NCBI RefSeq assembly: GCF_018904615.1
Contig: NZ_JADCNH010000027.1
Span: 1 to 53,774, forward strand
Reading direction: 5' to 3'
Origin: Verticiella alkaliphila
GTDB taxonomy: Bacteria > Pseudomonadota > Gammaproteobacteria > Burkholderiales > Burkholderiaceae_B
Length of the DNA stretch: 53,774 bases
Part shown: positions 29,880 to 40,888 of the stretch, piece by piece
Position numbering within the stretch: the first letter of the stretch is position 1
How the letters are laid out: the number at the start of each line of letters is the position of its first letter
Position numbers and translations under genes: made by a program
Notes under the pieces: generated by a model
Databases searched by the model: none
What the model was told of the DNA's origin: nothing
Seen by the model: only the letters and a program-made list of their open reading frames with translations

Positions 29880-30644
29880 ATGAGCATTCAGACCCGCACC
29901 GAGAACGGCGTCGCCCACATTGCCATTGCGCGCCCGGAAAAGAAGAACGCCTTGTCCGGCGCCATGTATGGCGAGCTTGCCCAGGCGTTTCGCGCCGCCG
30001 AGGCGGATGAGGACGTGCGTGCCATCCTGCTGCACGGTGACCGCAGCATCTTCACCTCGGGCAACGACATCCAGGATTTCGCGCAGCGCAGCGACATCAG
30101 TGCGGGCGCCTCGCCCGCCAAGGCCTTCATGGTGGCGCTCACGGGCGCTGCCAAGCCCGTCGTGGCCGCGGTCAATGGCGCGGCCATCGGCATCGGCACC
30201 ACGCTGCTCCTGCATTGCGATCTCATCTACCTGGCGGACGACGCCGTGCTCAAGATGCCCTTCGTCAATCTGGGCCTGTGCCCGGAGTTCGGCTCCAGCC
30301 TGGTGCTGCCGGCCGTGGCCGGGCATGCCCGCGCGGCGGAAAAGCTGTTGCTGGGCGAGGCCATCGCGCCGGACGAAGCCGTGGCCATGGGCATCGCCAC
30401 GCGGGTGCTGCCGGCCGACGAGGTGCTGGCCTTCGCACGCGCGCAGGCCGAGCGCCTGGCCAAGCTGCCGCCACAGGCCGTGCAGACTTCCAAGCGGCTC
30501 ATGCGCGCCCCGGGCGCGCCGGCGCTCGCCGCGCACATCGAGGTCGAGTTGAAGGCCTTTCAGGAGCGTCTGGGCAGCGCCGAGGCCAAAGAGGCGTTCG
30601 CCGCATTCCTGGAGCGCCGCGCACCAGACTTCAGCAAGACTTGA
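29880..30644 (+). CDS. Enoyl-CoA hydratase/isomerase family protein
   Basis: A 254-residue crotonase-fold enzyme. Seen: oxyanion-hole segments SIFTSGNDIQDF and NGAAIGIGTTLLLHCDL, and one candidate catalytic glutamate in GLCPEFGSS. Probably a second hydratase or enoyl-CoA isomerase handling unsaturated or branched acyl chains, given that the FadB-like enzyme already has a hydratase domain. ATG at 29880 has AGGAG five bases upstream and follows the thiolase by 14 bases; it closes the operon. Confidence 0.92.
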   Translation: MSIQTRTENGVAHIAIARPEKKNALSGAMYGELAQAFRAAEADEDVRAILLHGDRSIFTSGNDIQDFAQRSDISAGASPAKAFMVALTGAAKPVVAAVNGAAIGIGTTLLLHCDLIYLADDAVLKMPFVNLGLCPEFGSSLVLPAVAGHARAAEKLLLGEAIAPDEAVAMGIATRVLPADEVLAFARAQAERLAKLPPQAVQTSKRLMRAPGAPALAAHIEVELKAFQERLGSAEAKEAFAAFLERRAPDFSKT

Positions 30645-30693
30645 CGGGAATTCCGGGCGGGTCGGGCTTGTCAATTGGGGTATCCTATGTGGG

Positions 30694-32265
30694 ATGAGCT
30701 CAGAGTCCGCATCCGCCCGCGAGACGCCCGAGAAGGGCGCCGGCACCGCGGCGCCACCCGCAGTCCCTCTCACGCCTTCCGCCGCACACCCCCCGCCGCC
30801 TGACGATCACGACGAAGTCTTCGCCGATGGCGCAGGCATGGAGCGCAGCGCGCAGATGCCGCCGGTCGACATGCCGCCGGATGGCCCTGATCTCAGTTCC
30901 CCGCTCGACAATCGCCGTGACATCCTGATGGCCATGCTGGGCGTGGCCACGGTGGCCATCATCGTGGCCTTCGACGCGACCATCGTCAGTACAACCCTGC
31001 CACGCGTGGCCGAGGCCTTGAACGGCATGGCCTTGTACGCCTGGGTCGGCTCGGGCTACCTGTTGGCCACTGCGGTGACGATCCCCGTGTTCGGCAGACT
31101 GGGTGATCTCTTCGGTCGCAAGCGCCTGATGCTCGCCTCGGTGGTCGTGGTGGCGCTCTGTTCGATCGCCTGTGGCTTGGCGCAGAGCATGCTTCAGCTC
31201 GTGATCTTCCGCACGCTCCAGGGCGTGGGCGGCGGGATGATGATCGCCACGGCTTTTGCTGCGCCAGCGGATCTGCTGCCCGATCCGCGGCAACGGGTGC
31301 GCTGGATGGCGCTGCTGTCCGCCTCGTTCGCGGTCGCGAGCGGGGTGGGCCCGATCCTGGGCGGGACGATCACCGAATGGTTCGGCTGGCGCATGGCGTT
31401 CATGGTCGCACCGCTGGCGGCGCTGCCCACGTTGTACGTGCTGCTGCGCTACTTCCCGGATCTGCGGCCGAGCCAGGGCATGGCAGGCCGACGCATCGAC
31501 TGGCTGGGCGGACTGCTTCTGGTGGTCGCACTCGGTGCGCCGCTCGGCGCCTTGCAGTACGGATTCTCGGGCGAGGGGCATTATCTCGAGGGCGCGTTGC
31601 TGCTGGGCCTGGGTCTCGTCGCCCTCGCGATCCTGATTCCGTACGAACGCCGGGTGAGCGTACCTATGCTGCCGCTGCGCGTGCTGGCCTCGCGCGATGC
31701 GCGTCTGCTGAATCTCGCCGCATTGCTGGTGGGCGCCGTCATGTTCATCATGATGTTCTATGGCCCGCTCCTGTTGCAGCGGGTGCTCAACGTCACGCCC
31801 GCGGCTGCGGGCCTTCTCATGACGCCGCTGGTCATGTCCATCCCGACGGCCAGCATCCTGAACGGCTATCTGTTTCCGCGGCAGACCCAGCCGCAGCGGC
31901 TGATGGTGCTGGGCGCGACCTTGCTCGCGGCCGGCTGTGCGGGGGCCATGTTGCTCGATAGCGGCATGTCGCCCAACTGGGCACTGTTGCCCTTTGCGCT
32001 GGCCGGGCTCGGCCTGGGCTTTGTGCTGCCGAATCTCACGCTCTTCATGCAGGTCATCGCCGAGCGGCGCGACGTGGGGGTGGCCTCCGCGCTCGTTCAG
32101 ACGACGCGCGCCGTGGGCAGTGCGGCCGGCATCGCTGCGGTGGGGGTCATGATCTCGCATACCTCGGTGCTGACGGGCGTGCGCGCCGGGATGATGTTCT
32201 CGATTGGCTGCTGCGTGGTGGTGGGCATCCTGGCAAGCCGGGTGCGCATGCGCAATCTGCGCTGA
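30694..32265 (+). CDS. MFS multidrug exporter of the DHA2 (EmrB/QacA) type, 14 TM helices
   Basis: A 523-residue drug:H+ antiporter-type protein. After a Pro/Ala-rich cytoplasmic N-terminus of about 75 residues come 14 hydrophobic segments. Seen: helix 1 FDATIVSTTLPRVAEAL (DHA2 signature D-x-TIV), loop GRLGDLFGRKR, and motif C-like GVGPILGG. A drug or metabolite exporter of the inner membrane is predicted; the substrate is unknown. No EmrA-like membrane fusion gene is adjacent. The ATG at 30694 is close behind the hydratase, but the 49-base gap has no Shine-Dalgarno, so translation of the first codons is uncertain. Confidence 0.92.
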   Translation: MSSESASARETPEKGAGTAAPPAVPLTPSAAHPPPPDDHDEVFADGAGMERSAQMPPVDMPPDGPDLSSPLDNRRDILMAMLGVATVAIIVAFDATIVSTTLPRVAEALNGMALYAWVGSGYLLATAVTIPVFGRLGDLFGRKRLMLASVVVVALCSIACGLAQSMLQLVIFRTLQGVGGGMMIATAFAAPADLLPDPRQRVRWMALLSASFAVASGVGPILGGTITEWFGWRMAFMVAPLAALPTLYVLLRYFPDLRPSQGMAGRRIDWLGGLLLVVALGAPLGALQYGFSGEGHYLEGALLLGLGLVALAILIPYERRVSVPMLPLRVLASRDARLLNLAALLVGAVMFIMMFYGPLLLQRVLNVTPAAAGLLMTPLVMSIPTASILNGYLFPRQTQPQRLMVLGATLLAAGCAGAMLLDSGMSPNWALLPFALAGLGLGFVLPNLTLFMQVIAERRDVGVASALVQTTRAVGSAAGIAAVGVMISHTSVLTGVRAGMMFSIGCCVVVGILASRVRMRNLR

Positions 32266-32290
32266 AGGGCGAGCAGGTCGCATGCGCCCG

Positions 32291-32312
32291 TCTCGGCCCG
32301 TTTGGGCCAAGA
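32291..32312 (+). terminator. Weak hairpin after the DHA2 gene
   Basis: TCTCGGCCC-gttt-GGGCCAAGA, a stem with one mismatch, 25 bases after the stop and without T-run. Possibly shared with the convergent coxG-like gene. Confidence 0.3.
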
Positions 32313-32373
32313 CGTCGCATCCAGCCTGGCTAGGCAGGGGTCGCGTGCTCTCAGCTGCGCGACGCCCGTACGC

Positions 32374-32957
32374 TTAACGCAGGAACATGTAGTACGCGGC
32401 GATCACCACGATCGCGCCTGCCAGGCCCAGCCACGACAGTGCGTTGCGCCCATCGCCACCCGTCTCGCCGCTGGCACCGGCCGTTGCCAGGGCTGGTGCG
32501 GGCGTGCGGGCGGCCACCTGCGTCATCTGGTCGGCAAACGCCGTGAAGAAATGATCCACCAGCCGCCGGCCCACGCTCTCGATCGTGCTCGCGGGTAGGG
32601 TGGCCAAGGGGCACCGGTGGCGCCGTGCAGGGCGTAGTGGATGCGTGTGCCGCCGTGGCTTGCGGGCTCCAGGGTGACGTGAGCGTCCCCCAGCGCGAGA
32701 CCCTCATGGGCCTCCATGCCCTCGAAGGCAATATGGCAGTGGCGGGGCGCAGACTCATCCGTGATCAGGATCCGCCCGTTGAAGTCGCGTCGCGCGCCCC
32801 CCAGGCGGGCATGCAGCGTGACGGTGTATTCCCGCTCGCCAATCTGCTGCACCGTATCGCAGCCGGTGAGACAGCGTTGCAGGACGGCAGGGTCGCGCAG
32901 GGCCTGCCAAGTCTGCTCGAGTGCCGTGGGCACCCACTGTGTGTCGGTCAAGTGCAT
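32374..32957 (-). pseudogene. CoxG/SRPBCC family protein broken by a frameshift
   Basis: Two overlapping frames together make one CoxG-like (carbon monoxide dehydrogenase subunit G) protein of about 193 residues. The upstream frame (32957 to about 32610) has the START-like fold start MHLTDTQWVP and ends conserved reading at HGATGAP. The other frame continues with LATLPASTIESVGRRLVDHFF and finishes with a C-terminal membrane anchor (GLAGAIVVIAAYYMF). A single missing base at 32606-32612, next to a run of four C on the coding strand, separates them. It may be a real inactivation or a sequencing error. No CO dehydrogenase genes are nearby. Confidence 0.75.
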
Positions 32958-33020
32958 GATCGTCTCCTTCCTGGGTTCTCAGCCAAAGCCTCGCCCTCTA
33001 GGGTCATTGCACGTGCCGTG

Positions 33021-33044
33021 CCGGACGGGTGCCATGCCGTCCGG
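33021..33044 (-). terminator. Possible terminator hairpin of the aldose dehydrogenase gene
   Basis: 8-bp stem CCGGACGG / CCGTCCGG with an 8-base loop, 13-36 bases beyond the stop on the minus strand, without T-run. Confidence 0.3.
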
Positions 33045-33056
33045 TGCCGGATCAGC

Positions 33057-34190
33057 TCATGGCTGCAATTCCACGCGCAGCAACTGGCCCTCGCGGGCGT
33101 CCGTCAACAGATACAGATGCCCGTCGGGGCCTGTACGCACGTCACGGATGCGTGCGTTCATGCCATCGAGCAGGCGCTCTTCGTGGGTGATGCGATCCCC
33201 GTCGAGCTCCAGTCGGATCAGCTCGCGCGTGGCGAGCGCACCGATGAAGAGGTTGCCTTGCCAGGCGCCGGCCGCGTCGCCCGGATAGAACGCCATGCCG
33301 CTGATGCCTGGCGACTGCTCCCAGACGTGATGCGGCGCCTCCATGCCGTCAATCGTCTTGCCCTTGGCTTCCGGAATCGGCAGGCCCGAGTAGTTGATGC
33401 CGTGCGTGGCGATGGGCCAGCCGTAGTTCTTGCCGGCCTCGGGCAGGTTGATCTCGTCGCCGCCGCGAGGGCCGTGCTCGTGCGTCCAGAGCACGCCGGT
33501 CTGCGGGTGCAGCGCCGCGCCTTGCTGGTTGCGATGGCCATAGGACCAGATCGCGTCGTTGGCGTCGGCCTGCTTCACGAACGGATTGTCGGGCGGGATG
33601 CTGCCGTCGGGGCGGATGCGCACGAGCTTGCCCTGCAGCTTGTCCAGATCCTGGGCGGCGGGGCGCTCGTTGTTGTCGCCCAGCGCGATGAAGAGGTCGC
33701 CCGCGCGGTCGAAGACCAGACGCACGCCGTAGTGCTGTCCCCGCGAGAGCTTGGGCTGCTGCCGGAAGATGACGGTGAAGTCCTCCAGACCATCGGCGGC
33801 CGCATTCAGGCGGCCTCGGCCCACGGCGGTGCCTGAAGCGCCGTCGCCCGCCTCGGCGAAGCCCAGGTAGACCAGGCGATCATTCGCGAAATCCGGCGAG
33901 AGTGCGACGTCGAGCAGACCGCCCTGGCCCTGCGCATGCACCTTCGGCACGCCCTTGAGGGGAGCACTCTTGGCGCCTTGCGCGTCGATACGCAGCAGCG
34001 CACCCGTGCGTTCGGTGACGAGCATGCTGCCATCGGGCAGGAAGGCGAGCGCCCATGGGTTGCTGAGATCACCCGCGATCTCGGTCACACGCACCTGGCC
34101 CCGCTCGGACGGATAGGTCTGGACAGAGGCCAGGGAGGGCGCGGTCAACACAGCGAGACTGGCAAAGGTAGCAAGGGCAGTGAGTTTCAT
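33057..34190 (-). CDS. PQQ-dependent aldose sugar dehydrogenase (YliI/Asd family)
   Basis: A 377-residue periplasmic six-bladed propeller enzyme oxidising aldose sugars with PQQ. A signal peptide of about 21 residues ends near SLAS. Family motifs seen: NPWALAFLPDGSMLVTERTG, LDVALSPDF, LFIALGDNN, WSYGHRNQQG and HEHGPRGGDEINL, which carry the cofactor and Ca2+ ligands of the soluble glucose dehydrogenase fold. No PQQ biosynthesis genes are in the window, so cofactor supply cannot be judged. Transcribed toward the coxG-like pseudogene. Confidence 0.93.
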   Translation of the reverse strand: MKLTALATFASLAVLTAPSLASVQTYPSERGQVRVTEIAGDLSNPWALAFLPDGSMLVTERTGALLRIDAQGAKSAPLKGVPKVHAQGQGGLLDVALSPDFANDRLVYLGFAEAGDGASGTAVGRGRLNAAADGLEDFTVIFRQQPKLSRGQHYGVRLVFDRAGDLFIALGDNNERPAAQDLDKLQGKLVRIRPDGSIPPDNPFVKQADANDAIWSYGHRNQQGAALHPQTGVLWTHEHGPRGGDEINLPEAGKNYGWPIATHGINYSGLPIPEAKGKTIDGMEAPHHVWEQSPGISGMAFYPGDAAGAWQGNLFIGALATRELIRLELDGDRITHEERLLDGMNARIRDVRTGPDGHLYLLTDAREGQLLRVELQP

Positions 34191-34250
34191 AAAACCATTC
34201 TATCGTCGAGGGAATTGCGGGGGTGTTACGAAGGTTGACCCTGCCTCAGG

Positions 34251-34256
34251 TAGAAT
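34251..34256 (+). promoter_or_regulatory. Probable -10 box of rnpB
   Basis: TAGAAT, 5-10 bases upstream of the RNase P RNA. The 13-mer TCAGGTAGAATGC around it recurs upstream of lpxC. TTGACC at 34235-34240 is only ten bases away, too close for a standard spacer. Confidence 0.45.
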
Positions 34257-34261
34257 GCGCC

Positions 34262-34690
34262 TCGCAAGGGGGATCAGGCAATCGCGGCGTGCTTGCACGG
34301 CGAGGAAGGTCCGGACTCCACAGGGCAGGATGACGGCTAACGGCCGTCCGGCCATGCGCAGCGCCTTGTGTGCTGCGCAAGCCGAGGAACAGGGCCACAG
34401 AGACGAGACTGACAAGCGGGCGGCGCGAAAGTGCCGCACCCTGACGGCGACTTCCGTCAGGTGGTCGGGGCGAGCCCCGGCCGGCGTGTCAGGGTGAAAC
34501 GCGGTAACCTCCATCCGGAGCAACATCAAATAGGCATGTGCACGGCTTCGGCCGGAAAGGGCGGCCCGCCCGAGCATGCGGGTAGATGGCTAGAGCCGGC
34601 CAGCAATGGTCGGCGTAGAGGAATGATTGCCGGCGTGCCGCCTTCACGGGTGGCGCGTCTACAAAATCCGGCCTATCGATCCGCCTTGCA
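34262..34690 (+). ncRNA. rnpB: RNase P RNA, bacterial class A
   Basis: Catalytic RNA that matures tRNA 5' ends. Seen: GAGGAAGGTCCGGACTCCAC (conserved region I, from about 34302), ACAGGGCAGGATGACGGCTA, CGGTAACCTCCATCCGGAGC, and near the 3' end AGAGGAATGATTGCCGG with ACAAAATCCGGCC. The P1 helix pairs GCAAGGGGGATC (34264-34275) with GATCCGCCTTGC (34678-34689), setting the ends within a few bases. It is followed at once by gcvH. Confidence 0.95.
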
Positions 34691-34739
34691 TCGAATTCAT
34701 TGCGCCCTCACGGCGCGCCACCGCTGGAGCCCACCCATC

Positions 34740-35117
34740 ATGAATCTGCCTGCCGATCTGAAGTACGCCGCCACGCATGAGTGGGCCCGGCTCGAGGATG
34801 GTCTGGTCGTGGTCGGGATCTCGGATCCCGCGCAGGACATGCTGGGTGACGTGGTCTTCGCTGAAGTCTCGGTCGGTGCCGTCGTCCAGGCGGGCGACGT
34901 CGCAGGCAACGTCGAGTCGGTCAAGGCCGCCTCGGACGTGCATGCGCCGGTGGCTGGCGAGATCGTGGCGTTCAATGCCGCGGTGGGCGATGACCCGGGC
35001 CTGCTCAACAGCGATCCGTATGGCACGTGGCTCTTCAAGGTGCGTCCGGTAGATCCGGCCGCGCTCGACGGACTGCTCTCCGCCGATGGCTACCGCGGGG
35101 TCGTGGACGCCGCCTGA
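34740..35117 (+). CDS. gcvH: Glycine cleavage system H protein (stand-alone)
   Basis: A 125-residue lipoyl carrier protein of normal length. The start MNLPADLKYAATHEWAR and the lipoylation site lysine in VESVKAASDVHAPVAG (about Lys62) are clear. It shuttles the aminomethyl group between P, T and L proteins, or serves as an octanoyl/lipoyl carrier in lipoate relay. No gcvT or gcvP flanks it and no glycine riboswitch was seen; it lies 50 bases after rnpB. No strong Shine-Dalgarno (GGAGC at about 34725). Confidence 0.92.
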   Translation: MNLPADLKYAATHEWARLEDGLVVVGISDPAQDMLGDVVFAEVSVGAVVQAGDVAGNVESVKAASDVHAPVAGEIVAFNAAVGDDPGLLNSDPYGTWLFKVRPVDPAALDGLLSADGYRGVVDAA

Positions 35118-35240
35118 GCGCGGCGTCAGCGTGTGGCGCCAGACCCGCAACTTGTATCTGCTGTTGCAGCCATGTGGCGGGTCAGTGGAGTTTTGTCCGA
35201 TCTCGTTACGACACACCCCATGTGTCAGCCGTGTGTCAGG

Positions 35241-35246
35241 TAGAAT
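35241..35246 (+). promoter_or_regulatory. Probable -10 box of lpxC
   Basis: TAGAAT inside the 13-mer TCAGGTAGAATGC that is also found upstream of rnpB. It lies 65 bases before lpxC in a 194-base gap. No good -35 was found. Confidence 0.4.
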
Positions 35247-35311
35247 GCTAGGGTATTCCATGACGCCCTCGCGATGCTGAGATTGCGTCTCATTGTCTCG
35301 GTAGGCTGCCC

Positions 35312-36235
35312 ATGTTTCGTCAACGCACTATCAAGAGTCTGGTCCGCACCACCGGCGTCGGCGTTCACTCCGGCCGGCGGGTCGAGATCACGCTGCGCCC
35401 CGCAGCGCCGGACAGCGGTATCGTGTTCCACCGTGTGGATCTGCCGCAGGTGGTGGATCTGCCCGCGGATGCGACCCAGGTGGGCGACACGCGCATGGCG
35501 TCCGTGCTGCAGCAGGGTGATGTACGGGTGTCCACCGTCGAGCATCTGATGTCGGCCTGCGCCGGCCTGGGCATCGACAATCTGCACGTGGATCTCACGG
35601 CCGAAGAAGTGCCGATCATGGACGGCAGCGCCAATACCTTCGTGTATCTGCTGCGCTCTGCCGGCCTGGAAGAGCAGGGTGCCCCCAAGCGTTTTATCCG
35701 CGTCACGCAGCCGATCGAGGTGCGTGAAGGTGAGGGCGCGGATGCCAAGTGGGCACGTCTGGAGCCGCATGACGGCTTCGCCGTCGCCTTCTCGATCGAC
35801 TTTCACCATCCCGCCATCAACGCGACGGCCGGGTTCGCTGAAGTCGATTTCGCCACCGAATCCTACAGCCGCAATATTGCGCGAGCGCGCACCTTCGGGT
35901 TCGTGAATGATGTCGAGGCACTGCGGGCGATGGGCCTGGCGCGAGGTGGTAGTTTCGACAATGCCATCGTGATGGACGAGTATCGCGTGCTGAACAGTGA
36001 CGGCTTGCGTTACGACGATGAGTTCGTCAAGCACAAGATCCTGGACGCCATTGGCGATCTGTATCTCCTGGGACGGCCGCTGATCGCCCGCTATGTGGCG
36101 CACAAGTCGGGACATGGTTTGAACAACAAGCTTGCCCGGGCGCTTCTCGCGGCCGAGCACGCGTGGGAATCCGTGACGTTCGATTCCCCGGATGCGGCGC
36201 CGGCTGGCGTGCGTCAGGAGTGGGCGCTCGCCTGA
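35312..36235 (+). CDS. lpxC: UDP-3-O-acyl-N-acetylglucosamine deacetylase
   Basis: A 307-residue zinc enzyme for the committed step of lipid A synthesis. Zinc ligands His78 (STVEHLMSA), His241 and Asp245 (HKILDAIGD) and catalytic His268 (HKSGHGLNN) are all present. The start [11 protein letters not shown] is standard. The neighbours downstream (DUF721, M23 peptidase, secA) are the usual ones in Burkholderiales, but ftsZ, normally upstream, is replaced by rnpB and gcvH. Confidence 0.97.
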   Translation: MFRQRTIKSLVRTTGVGVHSGRRVEITLRPAAPDSGIVFHRVDLPQVVDLPADATQVGDTRMASVLQQGDVRVSTVEHLMSACAGLGIDNLHVDLTAEEVPIMDGSANTFVYLLRSAGLEEQGAPKRFIRVTQPIEVREGEGADAKWARLEPHDGFAVAFSIDFHHPAINATAGFAEVDFATESYSRNIARARTFGFVNDVEALRAMGLARGGSFDNAIVMDEYRVLNSDGLRYDDEFVKHKILDAIGDLYLLGRPLIARYVAHKSGHGLNNKLARALLAAEHAWESVTFDSPDAAPAGVRQEWALA

Positions 36236-36249
36236 AGCGCCTTGTGCAC

Positions 36250-36747
36250 TCAGCCCATGCGGCGTGCGAGCAGGCGGGCCAGGGCGTCCGCCAACGGGCC
36301 TTCTGCGAGGGTCTCGCGTAGCTCGGCAAAGGCCGCTACGCCGGTGTCAGCAATTTCCGGACGCACCCCGTCATGAATCGACTGGGGCCGCGGAAACGTC
36401 AATGGTCCAGCTTGAACCCGGACCCGGATTTCGTTAACCTGCCACCCGCCGGCCTGCAAAGATGCAGCCAGGCGAGGCAGGATCTGCCGAAGTTTTGCTG
36501 AGTGCGCCGGTGTCGGCACGCTCAGCGTCAATGTGTCGTCCTGACTGCGCATTACCTGGCAGGCGGCATTCAAAGGTGGCGGCAGCACAGACTGCAGATG
36601 CCGCTGCATGTCGAGCAGGCGGTGGGCGGTCGCCATCACACTGGCGCCACCACTGCTCTGATTCAGCCAGGACAACGCATCCGGCGCGCCCGCGCGCCGG
36701 GGTGACCGGTTTTTTTTGCCTGGGGCTGTCCCCCGGGCGCGACTCAC
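36250..36747 (-). CDS. DciA-like DUF721 protein
   Basis: About 165 residues; a DUF721 family member, the family of the helicase loader DciA. The conserved part is LLDMQRHLQSVLPPPL...VPTPAHSAKLRQILPRLAASL at about residues 45-95, with a basic N-terminus. A role in loading the DnaB replicative helicase is inferred from the family. It lies on the minus strand between lpxC and the M23 gene, a position conserved in Burkholderiales. Start uncertain: GTG at 36747 is preceded by GGA nine bases upstream; TTG at 36759 would add four residues. Confidence 0.75.
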   Translation of the reverse strand: MSRARGTAPGKKNRSPRRAGAPDALSWLNQSSGGASVMATAHRLLDMQRHLQSVLPPPLNAACQVMRSQDDTLTLSVPTPAHSAKLRQILPRLAASLQAGGWQVNEIRVRVQAGPLTFPRPQSIHDGVRPEIADTGVAAFAELRETLAEGPLADALARLLARRMG

Positions 36748-36772
36748 AAATTTTTCCAAGGCAATCTACCGC

Positions 36773-37945
36773 GTGCACATCATCATCAAACAGCATACAC
36801 GGCAGGGACGAGAGCGGTCATGGGAGCTTCGCGCCCGACACGCGGTCTCCCTCCTGAAGCTGGTGCTGGTCGCCGGTGGGAGCTTGTGGCTATTGCAGCA
36901 GACCGTGCCGACGCCGGTGCCCGCCGCCTCCCTGTCCCCAGATACCGCCCAGCAGATTCAATCGGCCGCGTTGTCGGCCCAGATGGAACCGGGTTCGGTC
37001 CCGCTCGAACCGTTCGCAAACCCCGTGCCCGAGGGCTTTGGCCCCACGGAGGCGGCCGAGGCCGGCGCCGATGGCAACTGGCTCGCGCAGGCAACCCAGG
37101 CCTGGATCGACCGCACCGGTGGCGTACCGGCGTCTGCGCAGGCTCCGGTGAGCGTGGCGCGCAGCCTGCCGCCGCCGGCCGAGCCGGCGAAGGCTGATGC
37201 CGGGGACGGCAGCGAGGAAGCCCGCCTGCGCGAACAGATTGACGTGCTGGCCCGCAAAGTCGGGGAGATGGAAGCCCGCCTCACCCAACTCGATGCGCTC
37301 GGCGAGCGCCTGGCCGGTGTGGCGGGCGTGGCGCCCGAAACCTTCGACTTCAGCCACGTGCCCGGGCAGGGTGGTCTACTCGTCGAGCCGCGTCCGATGT
37401 CGCTGCCCGAGCTCGACCGCGAGGTCAACAACCTGCATCAGCGGCTGGCCGACCGCGGCGATTACCTGAGCGTGATCGACGCACGCCTCACCTCCCAGAC
37501 GGCCGTGCAGTCGCGTACCCCATCGGCCATGCCGATCCGCGGCTACGCGTACAACAGCTCCTCGTACGGTCCGCGTGTGGATCCGATCAGCGGGCGCCGC
37601 GCGTTCCACGAGGGCCTGGATTTCGCCGCGCCGCGCGGCACGCCCATCCTCGCGGCCGCGGGCGGTGTGGTCGTCGCCTCGCACTACCACGCCGGCTACG
37701 GCCGCATGGTGGAGATCGATCACGGCAACAAGCTCGTGACCCGGTACGCCCACGCCTCCACGCTCAACGTGAAGGTGGGTGATCTCGTCTATCGTGGCCA
37801 GAAGATCGCGACCGTGGGTTCCACGGGGCGCTCGACTGGCCCGCACCTGCATTTCGAGGTGCGTGTGGCAGGACAGGCCGCGGATCCGCGCCTCTTTCTC
37901 GCCAGCATGCCCTCCGCGGAGACGCTGGCCGCCACTACCCCCTGA
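36773..37945 (+). CDS. M23 family metallopeptidase, membrane-anchored, coiled-coil
   Basis: A 390-residue LytM-type peptidoglycan hydrolase. GTG start giving VHIIIKQHT, a conserved start for this neighbourhood; a transmembrane anchor at about 27-46 (LLKLVLVAGGSLWLL); a Pro/Ala-rich stretch; a coiled coil at about 150-190 (REQIDVLARKVGEMEARL); and a C-terminal M23 domain with zinc ligands in HEGLD and HLHFEV and YAHAS. The zinc and catalytic residues look intact, so it should be an active DD-endopeptidase rather than an activator of amidases. It lies directly upstream of secA. Confidence 0.9.
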   Translation: MHIIIKQHTRQGRERSWELRARHAVSLLKLVLVAGGSLWLLQQTVPTPVPAASLSPDTAQQIQSAALSAQMEPGSVPLEPFANPVPEGFGPTEAAEAGADGNWLAQATQAWIDRTGGVPASAQAPVSVARSLPPPAEPAKADAGDGSEEARLREQIDVLARKVGEMEARLTQLDALGERLAGVAGVAPETFDFSHVPGQGGLLVEPRPMSLPELDREVNNLHQRLADRGDYLSVIDARLTSQTAVQSRTPSAMPIRGYAYNSSSYGPRVDPISGRRAFHEGLDFAAPRGTPILAAAGGVVVASHYHAGYGRMVEIDHGNKLVTRYAHASTLNVKVGDLVYRGQKIATVGSTGRSTGPHLHFEVRVAGQAADPRLFLASMPSAETLAATTP

Positions 37946-37960
37946 TGTCTGCCATCTCGT

Positions 37961-38018
37961 CACCGCGGCAGCGGTGATAAACTGGAAAACTTGGTCACTG
38001 GAACCCGGCACTGCCGGG
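37961..38018 (+). other. Two hairpins in the M23-secA gap
   Basis: CACCGC-ggca-GCGGTG (37961-37976) soon after the M23 stop and CCCGGCA-CT-GCCGGG (38004-38018) just before the secA start at 38030. The second would sit close to the ribosome binding site and might modulate secA translation. No SecM-like arrest peptide was seen. Confidence 0.3.
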
Positions 38019-38029
38019 GCGATTCGTCG

Positions 38030-40762
<2,733 letters not shown>

Positions 40763-40780
40763 TCACGGCAAGGCAGGAAG

Positions 40781-40817
40781 AAAAAGCCCCGATGTGCGAG
40801 AGCCATCGGGGCTTTTT
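40781..40817. terminator. Bidirectional intrinsic terminator
   Basis: Perfect 14-bp stem AAAAAGCCCCGATG / CATCGGGGCTTTTT around a 9-base loop, between secA and the convergent siaD. It has A and T runs on both sides. Confidence 0.9.
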
Positions 40818-40888
40818 CTTGGCTGTCGATAATGGGGTTCGGCGATGCGTGCCGGGCGGATCGCGCAAGGCGGTGGGCCGTGGCAGGG

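Noticed and set aside
34691-34739. Glycine riboswitch upstream of gcvH
   Set aside because: Only 50 bases separate rnpB from gcvH, too few for a glycine aptamer, and no matching core was seen.
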